A DNA stretch of 8,033 bases from contig CAKTOJ010000079.1 in NCBI GenBank assembly GCA_934589665.1, positions 1 through 8,033 on the forward strand. Reading direction: 5' to 3'. Under the pieces are notes generated by a model. It did no database searches, was not told the origin of the DNA, and saw nothing but the letters and a program-made list of their open reading frames with translations. The position numbers and the translations under genes are program-made. The stretch comes from an uncultured Oscillospiraceae bacterium. GTDB taxonomy: Bacteria; Bacillota; Clostridia; Oscillospirales; Oscillospiraceae. Shown piece after piece: positions 1 to 5,360 of the stretch. Positions within the stretch are counted from its first letter, which is position 1, and each line of letters starts with the position of its first letter.

Positions 1-328
1 GCGTGATCTTCAGGCTCTCGAAGAGCATTGCCTGCGGAATGGCTGGAATCTCCCGCTCCAGAACGTCGCGCGTCGCCTCCGGCGTGACGTCGCGTGGGGA
101 AAGCCCCGTGCCGCCGGTGGTGATAACAAGGTCACACCTGAGTCCGTCCGCGCACTGGCACAGTGCTGAAGCAATGGCCTCCCGCTCGTCCGGAATGACC
201 ACCGTATAAATGACCTCATACCCCGCTTCCCGCAGCATTTCACACACGGCCGGGCCGCTGGTGTCAACGCGCTGGCCTGCGCTGCATCCATCGCTGACGG
301 TAATGACCGCCGCTTTATACTGTTCCAT
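1..328 (-). CDS. MogA/MoaB family molybdenum cofactor biosynthesis protein (3' end cut by window)
   Basis: Family members bind molybdopterin and either adenylylate it or help insert molybdenum, in the cytoplasm, on the way to molybdenum/tungsten cofactor. The 109 visible residues start MEQYKAAVITVSDGCSAG and carry the family's pterin-binding signature TGGTGLSPRD (about residues 71-80) followed by VTPEATRDVLEREIP. The glycine-rich loop and the Ser-Pro-Arg-Asp motif are intact. Family members are about 160-170 residues, so roughly the last third lies beyond the left edge; no stop is seen. The ATG at 328 is preceded by AAGGAGGAG at 8-9 nt effective spacing, which fixes the start. It is last of the visible pncB-cls operon and its ribosome binding site overlaps the cls stop codon. 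MogA and MoaB cannot be told apart from the sequence here. Other Moco genes may lie to the left (inference). Confidence 0.9.
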   Translation of the reverse strand, partial: MEQYKAAVITVSDGCSAGQRVDTSGPAVCEMLREAGYEVIYTVVIPDEREAIASALCQCADGLRCDLVITTGGTGLSPRDVTPEATRDVLEREIPAIPQAMLFESLKIT

Positions 329-331
329 TTT

Positions 332-340
332 CTCCTCCTT
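332..340 (-). promoter_or_regulatory. Ribosome binding site of the MogA/MoaB gene, overlapping the cls stop
   Basis: Read on the minus strand this is AAGGAGGAG, close to a full anti-16S match, placed just ahead of the ATG at 328. The cls stop codon (339-341) overlaps its first two bases and the two reading frames are separated by only 10 nt. Ribosomes finishing cls therefore terminate on the next gene's binding site, which suggests translational coupling (inference). Confidence 0.75.
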
Positions 341-1898
341 ACATCCAAATGGAAAATACCCGCAGAAGCGGCGCAAACATCCGGCGCAAAACACCTCTGT
401 GATTCCATTCCTCCATCGTCAGGGCACGGCTTTGCGTCAGGATACCGTCCATATCCTCCAGCAGTTCCTCGACCGCCGGCGCGCCGTAGAGCATCACACC
501 GCACTCATAGTGCAGCTCAAAGCTGCGGTAATCCATGTTGACCGAGCCGATGAACGCTGCCTCACGATCCACCATCACGCTCTTGGCGTGCAGGAATCCG
601 GGTGTATAGCGGTATACCTTTACGCCGTGTGAAAGCAGCTCGCCAAAGCGCGACTCCGCCACCAGATCCGCATACCAGTGATCCGGTGTGCCGGGCAGCA
701 TCAGCCGCACGTCCACCCCGCCGTCTCCGGCGATGCACAGAGCCCGCAGAATATTCTCGTCCGGTATGAAATAGGGCGTAGTGATATACAAGAACCGCCG
801 CGCGTTGGAAATCATCTGAAGGAATACATCCTCCGCGGGATTGTCGGGATTGTTCTGCGGCCCATCCAGAAACGGCTGGCAGAAGCCCTCTGCGTGCGGC
901 ATGGGATGCGGGCGGTAATAGTCCCGCTCCTCGTGCACTCTGCCGCCGAGAAAGTCCCACATCTGAAGAAAGCCGTCCGTCAGCCCCCATGCGCCCTCGC
1001 CCTCGAGCCTCACGCCGCTGTCCTTCCAGTAGCCGAAGCGGTCGATGAGATTGGCGTACTCGTCACCGATGTTCACGCCGCCGGTGTAGGCCGTGTCGCC
1101 GTCGATCACCGCGATCTTACGATGGTCGCGGTAGTTGAAGTAGAGCCGGTTGACATATTCATGCACAGGGTTAAACACGATGACTTCCGCACCGCTGCCG
1201 CGCAGAACCTCCAGATTTTCGCCGGAAAAGCGCTTGATGCTGCCGAAGTCGTCGAATATGATCTTGACCTCCACGCCCCGCTCCGCGCGCTCGCAGAGGA
1301 TGTCGCGCATCCGGTTCCAGACCTCCCCATCGGCAAGAATAAAGTATTCGAGAAAGATAAAATGCTCGGCACGGGCCATACGCGCAAGGATATCCTCCAG
1401 CAGCGCCCTGCCCTCGGAAAAGTAGGTCACCTGCGTATCACGGCAGAGCAGAAAGCCCCGCCGCGAGAGATAGGCGGCCATGCGCGACCAGCCCGGCAGC
1501 GTCCGGCGCAGCTTTTCTTCACACGCCGCACCGCGCCGCCGCACGCTCTCCGGCTCGTCGGGCGGCGTCTGCGTGCGCTGCTGCACGCGCTTGCGCTGTG
1601 TGTCTCCGCCCCAGAGCAGGTATAAGATCAATCCCACCACCGGCACAAACAGGATCGGGATGATCCATGCCACGCGGTAGGAAAGATCGCCCGGCCGGTT
1701 GAAAACGTACAGCGCCGCTGCCAGCGCAATGAGCTCCAGCGCGCCGTAAACGGCCGCCATATGCACCTTGAGATAGCGGGCGAGCAGCACCACAAAGGCG
1801 ACCTGAACAAGCAGAAGCACCGCAACCAGCAAAATCCGCAGAGCCGCCGCGACGCGGCGCTCTCCCCTTTGCTGCATGCCTCTGCTTTTCATGGTCAT
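339..1898 (-). CDS. cls: Cardiolipin synthase (phospholipase D superfamily)
   Basis: The enzyme joins two phosphatidylglycerol molecules into cardiolipin plus glycerol at the cytoplasmic membrane. The 519-residue protein has the usual layout: two hydrophobic N-terminal stretches (about 19-66 including a short hairpin, and 75-96), then two PLD domains. The first HKD motif is H259-R-K261 to D266 followed by TAYTGGVNIGDEY; the second is H437-A-K439 to D444 followed by AAFIGSVNMDYRS. Both catalytic His-Lys-Asp sets are complete. Length is typical for bacterial Cls (about 480-520). Two ATGs compete: 1898 lies 4 nt after AAGGAG (a little short), 1892 lies 10 nt after (a little long); I give the longer form. 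It lies 31 nt after pncB with no visible promoter between, so co-transcription from the pncB promoter is likely. A basic, low-complexity loop (about 101-133, QRKRVQQRT and similar) links membrane and catalytic parts. Confidence 0.95.
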   Translation of the reverse strand: MTMKSRGMQQRGERRVAAALRILLVAVLLLVQVAFVVLLARYLKVHMAAVYGALELIALAAALYVFNRPGDLSYRVAWIIPILFVPVVGLILYLLWGGDTQRKRVQQRTQTPPDEPESVRRRGAACEEKLRRTLPGWSRMAAYLSRRGFLLCRDTQVTYFSEGRALLEDILARMARAEHFIFLEYFILADGEVWNRMRDILCERAERGVEVKIIFDDFGSIKRFSGENLEVLRGSGAEVIVFNPVHEYVNRLYFNYRDHRKIAVIDGDTAYTGGVNIGDEYANLIDRFGYWKDSGVRLEGEGAWGLTDGFLQMWDFLGGRVHEERDYYRPHPMPHAEGFCQPFLDGPQNNPDNPAEDVFLQMISNARRFLYITTPYFIPDENILRALCIAGDGGVDVRLMLPGTPDHWYADLVAESRFGELLSHGVKVYRYTPGFLHAKSVMVDREAAFIGSVNMDYRSFELHYECGVMLYGAPAVEELLEDMDGILTQSRALTMEEWNHRGVLRRMFAPLLRVFSIWM

Positions 1899-1929
1899 AC
1901 TTCTCCTTCCGCTCCGTTCCGCCCTCTGC

Positions 1930-3393
1930 TTATTCCGCCACGCCGACGCTGTTCTGATTCAGCAGTTCCTGCTTGATATCGTAGAGCTTCTGGCTGAGGT
2001 CAACATTATACTTATGCGGGTTATCAAAGCGCTTGACCTCGTCCCAGAGCGTATCGACCTGCTCCGCACAGTAGCGGCGCACCTCCTCGAGCGGGGGCTG
2101 CTGATAAACAAGCTTTCCGTTTTTGAAGATCGGCACGAGCAGCTCACGCGCATGGAAATGGTAGACCTCCTTGCGCTTCCACGTCGCCTCGGGATCAAAA
2201 ATCATGATTTTATCGCTGTCATCCACCGTCTCGTCATGGACGCAGATGTAGTCCGCGATGGCTTTGCCCGTGTCGCGGCCGTAAAAGCGGTAGAGTTTCT
2301 TGAAGTGCGGCGTGGTGATTTTGCCGACATTCTCGCTGATCTTGATTTTTGGGATGATATTGCCCTTTTCATCCTCCACCGCCACGAGCTTATAGACGCA
2401 GCCGAACACCGGCTCGCTGCGCGCGGTGATGAGCCGCTCGCCTACGCCGAACGCGTCGATCTTCGCGTCCTGCATCCACATATCGCGGATGATATACTCG
2501 TCAAGAGAGTTGGAAACGGTGATGGTTGCCGTCTCCCAGCCCGCATCGTCGAGCATTTTGCGCGCCTTGCGGGAGAGATAGGCAATGTCGCCGCTGTCAA
2601 GGCGGATGCCGCACTTGGTGATACCCTTCGGGCGCAGCACCTCGTTGAACGCGCGGATGGCGTTGGGAATGCCGGAATGGAGCGTATCATAGGTGTCCAC
2701 CAGCATGATGGCGTTTCCGGGATAGAGCTCGCAGTAGGTCTTGAAGGCCTCATACTCCGTGTCGAACATCTGCACCCACGCGTGTGCCATCGTTCCCATC
2801 GCCGGCACGCCGTACACCTCGTCCGTAACGGTGCAGGCGGTTCCGATGCAGCCGCCGATGTAGGCTGCGCGGGCGCCGATGATTGCCGCCGCTGTGCCCT
2901 GTGCGCGGCGGGAGCCGAACTCCATCACGCCGCGGCCCTTGGCCGCGCGGGCGATGCGGTTTGCCTTGGTAGCGATAAGGCTCTGGTGGTTGACGGTCAG
3001 CAGCGCAAAGGTCTCCACCAGCTGCGCCTCAATGGCGGGGGCGCGCACAACGACCATCGGCTCCCTGGGAAACACCGGCGTGCCCTCCGGCACGGCGTAA
3101 ATGTCACCGGTAAAGCGGAAGGTGCGCAGATACTCCAGAAACTCCTCACAGAAAATGCCCTTGCTGCGCAGATAGGCAATATCCTGCTCGTCAAAATGCA
3201 GGTTCTCAATGTATTCGATCAGCTGCTCAAGACCCGCCGCGATGGCATAGCCGCCGCCGTCGGGCACTGAACGGAAATATACGTCAAAATAAGTGATGCG
3301 GTCTTTGAAGCCGGTCTGGAAATAGCCGTTGCCCATGGTCAGCTCATAAAAATCACAGAGCATGGTCATGTTCAGTTTTTCATCCGTTCTCAT
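1930..3393 (-). CDS. pncB: Nicotinate phosphoribosyltransferase
   Basis: It condenses nicotinate with PRPP, driven by ATP, to nicotinate mononucleotide, the entry step of NAD salvage (Preiss-Handler pathway), in the cytoplasm. The 487 residues begin MRTDEKLNMTMLCDFYELTM, the conserved NAPRTase opening (DFYELTM, residues 14-20). EFGSRRAQG (158-166) is the substrate-binding Arg-Arg motif, GTMAHAWVQMF (200-210) contains His204, which aligns with the phosphorylated histidine of the family, and RLDSGD (264-269) is the conserved PRPP-side motif. NSLDEY and FGVGERL (315-321) are also family-typical. Length fits the approximately 480-500-residue bacterial group. ATG 3393 follows AGAGGTG at 5 nt, and a good promoter lies upstream. 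It is first gene of the leftward operon and divergent from coaW. Confidence 0.96.
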   Translation of the reverse strand: MRTDEKLNMTMLCDFYELTMGNGYFQTGFKDRITYFDVYFRSVPDGGGYAIAAGLEQLIEYIENLHFDEQDIAYLRSKGIFCEEFLEYLRTFRFTGDIYAVPEGTPVFPREPMVVVRAPAIEAQLVETFALLTVNHQSLIATKANRIARAAKGRGVMEFGSRRAQGTAAAIIGARAAYIGGCIGTACTVTDEVYGVPAMGTMAHAWVQMFDTEYEAFKTYCELYPGNAIMLVDTYDTLHSGIPNAIRAFNEVLRPKGITKCGIRLDSGDIAYLSRKARKMLDDAGWETATITVSNSLDEYIIRDMWMQDAKIDAFGVGERLITARSEPVFGCVYKLVAVEDEKGNIIPKIKISENVGKITTPHFKKLYRFYGRDTGKAIADYICVHDETVDDSDKIMIFDPEATWKRKEVYHFHARELLVPIFKNGKLVYQQPPLEEVRRYCAEQVDTLWDEVKRFDNPHKYNVDLSQKLYDIKQELLNQNSVGVAE

Positions 3394-3451
3394 ACGAGCA
3401 CCTCTATAATATTGGCCGCAGCATATCCTGCCACGGCCTTATGATGCCCTT

Positions 3452-3480
3452 ATTATAGTCTGTTTTTTCCTATAAAGCAA
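3452..3480 (-). promoter_or_regulatory. Sigma-A-type promoter for the pncB-cls operon
   Basis: On the minus strand TTGCTT (3480-3475) is separated by 17 nt from TATAAT (3457-3452). The -10 is a perfect consensus, the -35 keeps the TTG core. The predicted start near 3445 gives a leader of about 50 nt before pncB. The -35 box is one arm of the inverted repeat at 3475-3491. Confidence 0.65.
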
Positions 3481-3491
3481 GGCTTTTGCTT
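3475..3491. repeat. Inverted repeat between divergent pncB and coaW promoters
   Basis: AAGCAA-GGCTT-TTGCTT: perfect 6-bp arms with a 5-nt spacer. One arm is the minus-strand -35 of pncB and the other overlaps the first two bases of the plus-strand -35 of coaW. Position, more than length, suggests an operator. A 6-bp repeat can occur by chance. Confidence 0.4.
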
Positions 3492-3518
3492 GACTTTGCC
3501 CTGCAAGTCTCCTATGAT
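3490..3518 (+). promoter_or_regulatory. Sigma-A-type promoter for coaW
   Basis: TTGACT (3490-3495), 17-nt spacer, TATGAT (3513-3518): five of six consensus bases in each box at optimal spacing. A start near 3525 would give a leader of about 29 nt carrying GGAGG (3539-3543). The -35 boxes of this and the pncB promoter are only 9 nt apart on opposite strands. Confidence 0.75.
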
Positions 3519-3553
3519 AAGCATGAATTCACTTCATTGGAGGAAGCTTAACT

Positions 3554-4387
3554 ATGGGCGTGATACTCGGGATCGACATTGGAGGCAGCAGCACGAAGAT
3601 CGTGGGGCTGCGCGAGGATGAGAGCATCATCGACATGCTGCGTGTAAAGGCGGAGGACCCTGTCACATCGCTCTACGGCGCACTCGGCAACTTCCTCAAA
3701 ACACACGGCCTCAAGCTCACCGACGTCGGACACCTCGCGCTCACGGGCGTGGGTGCGTCGTATGTCGACGGCGACATCTTCGGTATCCGGACAGTCCGCG
3801 TTGAGGAATTCCCCTCCGTCGCCGTGGGCGGGCTTGCCCTCTCCGGCCGCGAACATGCGGTCGTGGTAAGCATGGGCACCGGCACCTCCTTTCTCTGGGC
3901 GGAAAAAGGACAGGAGATCCGCCACATCATCGGCAGCGGCATCGGCGGCGGCACGCTCTCAGGCCTCAGCGAGCTCATCACCGGCGTGCACCAGTACGCC
4001 CTGATCCGCAAGCTCTGTCAGGACGGCGATCTCGCCAATATTGACCTCACCATCGGCGACATGTCCATGGGCCGGGTCGGCACGCTCCCACCCGAGGCGA
4101 CGGCGGCAAACTTTGCCAAGCTGGCCGAGGACGCCTCCTCCGCCGATAAAATGCGCGGGCTGGTGAACCTCGTCCTTCAAGCCATCGGCACTATGTCTGT
4201 CCTCGCCTGCCAGAACTGCGGCACGAATACCGTCATCCTCACCGGCGCACTCACGATGCTCCCGCCTGCGCGCGAGACCTTTGACCTGTTCACGCGGCTC
4301 TACGGCGTGGAATACATTATTCCCGAAAACGCGACCTTTGCAACGGCGATCGGCGCCGCGCTCTACAGCATGCGCGGAAACGGCTGA
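3554..4387 (+). CDS. coaW: Type II pantothenate kinase
   Basis: It phosphorylates pantothenate with ATP to 4'-phosphopantothenate, the committed step of CoA synthesis. The 277-residue protein has the ASKHA (actin/hexokinase) fold signs: phosphate-1 loop GIDIGGSSTK (6-15), the segment VRVEEFPSVAVGGLAL (81-96) holding the acidic pair E84/E85 where the catalytic glutamate of eukaryotic-type PanKs sits, phosphate-2 loop VSMGTGTSF (105-113), the conserved GSGIGGGTLSGLSELITG (127-144), and an adenosine-side strand VILTGAL (227-233). Length matches Staphylococcus CoaW-like enzymes (about 265-280). Start ATG 3554 follows GGAGG by 10 nt. Staphylococcal CoaW is known to be insensitive to CoA feedback; whether this one is too cannot be read from sequence. 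It is monocistronic or reads on toward the tRNA, since no clear terminator follows. A BadF-type ATPase of unknown role is the alternative, less likely. Confidence 0.9.
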   Translation: MGVILGIDIGGSSTKIVGLREDESIIDMLRVKAEDPVTSLYGALGNFLKTHGLKLTDVGHLALTGVGASYVDGDIFGIRTVRVEEFPSVAVGGLALSGREHAVVVSMGTGTSFLWAEKGQEIRHIIGSGIGGGTLSGLSELITGVHQYALIRKLCQDGDLANIDLTIGDMSMGRVGTLPPEATAANFAKLAEDASSADKMRGLVNLVLQAIGTMSVLACQNCGTNTVILTGALTMLPPARETFDLFTRLYGVEYIIPENATFATAIGAALYSMRGNG

Positions 4388-4420
4388 GGCTGCCTGCGTC
4401 CCGGTCGAAAATTTTCGGAA

Positions 4421-4445
4421 ATTTGTCAAATAGTTCTTGACAAAT
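4421..4445. repeat. Inverted repeat enclosing the tRNA-Gln -35 box
   Basis: ATTTGTCAA (4421-4429), 7-nt spacer, TTGACAAAT (4437-4445): perfect 9-bp arms. The right arm contains the complete consensus -35 (TTGACA). A protein bound here would cover the promoter, so it may be an operator; it is not followed by a T-run, so it is not a terminator for coaW. Confidence 0.55.
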
Positions 4446-4464
4446 GGAAATGCGCTGGTATAAT
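4437..4464 (+). promoter_or_regulatory. Consensus promoter of tRNA-Gln
   Basis: TTGACA (4437-4442), 16-nt spacer, TATAAT (4459-4464): both boxes are perfect consensus, as expected for a stable RNA gene. The likely start is near 4471, about 18 nt before the mature tRNA. Confidence 0.85.
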
Positions 4465-4470
4465 AACACT

Positions 4471-4487
4471 TGTTCGTCAAACGAACA
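4471..4487. repeat. Inverted repeat in the tRNA-Gln 5' leader
   Basis: TGTTCG-TCAAA-CGAACA, perfect 6-bp arms and a 5-nt loop. It starts about where transcription should start and ends one base before the mature tRNA, so the pre-tRNA leader would be almost entirely one hairpin. The arm order is opposite to the CGAAC-N4-GTTCG box of Gram-positive LexA. Confidence 0.5.
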
Positions 4488-4488
4488 T

Positions 4489-4562
4489 AGCGGGTTTGTG
4501 TAATGGTAGCACACCGGACTCTGACTCCGTTTGTGAGGGTTCGAATCCTTCACCCGCTGCCA
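4489..4562 (+). tRNA. tRNA-Gln (anticodon CTG), CCA encoded
   Basis: A full cloverleaf can be drawn. Acceptor AGCGGGT (4489-4495) pairs with ACCCGCT (4552-4558); D arm GTGT/GCAC with AATGGTA in the loop; anticodon loop CTCTGAC (4519-4525) with anticodon CTG at 4521-4523; T arm GAGGG-TTCGAAT-CCTTC (4535-4551); discriminator G4559; CCA 4560-4562. It reads CAG codons. Two oddities: the first pair is A1-U72, where bacterial tRNA-Gln normally has U1-A72, and the outermost anticodon-stem pair (4514/4530) is a C-U mismatch. Confidence 0.93.
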
Positions 4563-4600
4563 AAAGGCCGAAAACGTCAGTTTTCGGCCTTTTCTTTTTC
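4562..4600 (+). terminator. Intrinsic terminator of tRNA-Gln
   Basis: Arms 4562-4575 and 4580-4593 pair perfectly over 14 bp around the loop GTCA, with the GC core GGCCG/CGGCC, then a T-rich tract (TTTTCTTTTTC). The hairpin begins right at the encoded CCA end. Confidence 0.9.
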
Positions 4601-4634
4601 TTATAAAATTTACTGCATAAGGAGGCTGCGCCAT

Positions 4635-5357
4635 ATGCACATCAAAGCGGTCTTTCTGGATATCGACAACACCCTTCTGAGCTTTGACGAATACCTTCGA
4701 CAGACCATGTCACAGGGCTTCGCCCATTTCGGACTCAAGCCATATGAGCCGTATATGTTCGATGTGTTCAACCGCGAAAACGATGCGCTCTGGCGGCAGA
4801 TCGAGCAGGGCACGCTGACCTTTTCCGAATTGATTCAGGTGCGTTGGAACCGCGTTTTTCACGCGCTCGGCATCGATTTCGACGGCCCAACATTTGAGCA
4901 GTATTTCCGCGCGGCGCTCAATGAGAGCGCGATCCCGGAGCCGGGCGCGCCCGAGCTGCTGCGGGCACTGCACGGAAAATATCTCCTCTGCGCGGCAAGC
5001 AACGGCCCCTACACTCAACAGGTCCACCGGCTGGACATCGCCGGGATGCTGCCGTATTTTGACGCGCTCTATATCTCCGAGCGCATCGGCGCGTCAAAGC
5101 CCTCCCGCGCCTTTTTTGAAGCCGCCTTCGCCTCGCTCAACCATGACCGCCAAGCGCCCATCCAGCCGAACGAAACACTGATGCTTGGCGACTCGCTGAC
5201 CTCCGACATGGCCGGCGGCACGCAGTACGGCATGAAAACCTGCTATTACCGCCGCGGAAGCACCGCTTCCGTCCCGGAGGGGATCGATCTGGTCATTGAC
5301 CGGCTCGAACAGCTTCCCGCCCTGCTTGAAAAGAAACCGTCAGAAAAGGAAGAGTAA
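4635..5357 (+). CDS. HAD superfamily hydrolase, YjjG/YfnB-like nucleotidase
   Basis: A 240-residue HAD subfamily IA phosphatase. Motif I is D9-I-D11-N-T13 (nucleophile and acid/base), motif II S122 in AASNG, motif III K155 in ISERIGASKPSRAFFEAAF, motif IV GDSLTSD with D186 and D191, so the catalytic set is complete. The helical cap (about 17-95) contains NENDALWRQIEQGTLT-like spacing (NRENDALWRQIEQG, 46-59) that resembles YjjG/YfnB, where the E. coli member is a 5'-nucleotidase acting on non-canonical pyrimidine nucleotides. Substrate here is inference. Start: an upstream in-frame ATG at 4503 lies inside the tRNA and is rejected; ATG 4635 has GGAGG (4621-4625) at 9 nt and begins at the family's N-terminus (MHIKAVFLDIDNTLL). 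The C-terminus is lysine/glutamate-rich and leads into the MATE gene 3 nt later. Confidence 0.9.
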   Translation: MHIKAVFLDIDNTLLSFDEYLRQTMSQGFAHFGLKPYEPYMFDVFNRENDALWRQIEQGTLTFSELIQVRWNRVFHALGIDFDGPTFEQYFRAALNESAIPEPGAPELLRALHGKYLLCAASNGPYTQQVHRLDIAGMLPYFDALYISERIGASKPSRAFFEAAFASLNHDRQAPIQPNETLMLGDSLTSDMAGGTQYGMKTCYYRRGSTASVPEGIDLVIDRLEQLPALLEKKPSEKEE

Positions 5358-5360
5358 AAA

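Noticed and set aside
678..1625. 315-residue plus-strand reading frame antisense to cls
   Set aside because: Mirror of the cls coding frame; low-information His/Arg/Val-rich translation without recognisable domains.
1876..3270. 464-residue plus-strand reading frame antisense to pncB
   Set aside because: It lies wholly opposite a clear NAPRTase with all its motifs, has no family resemblance or ribosome binding site, and is explained by GC-rich codon use of the real gene.
4401..4430. Possible terminator after coaW at the CGAAAATTTTCG palindrome (4406-4417)
   Set aside because: The stem is short and AT-rich and no T-run follows. coaW transcripts may instead end at the tRNA terminator.
4489..4562. 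tRNA-Gln as an integration site for a mobile element
   Set aside because: No integrase, no repeated tRNA 3' end and no foreign-looking genes nearby; the following genes have the same base composition and style.
4503..4634. N-terminal extension of the HAD protein from the ATG at 4503
   Set aside because: The added 44 codons are the tRNA-Gln and its terminator; the family N-terminus and ribosome binding site fit the ATG at 4635.
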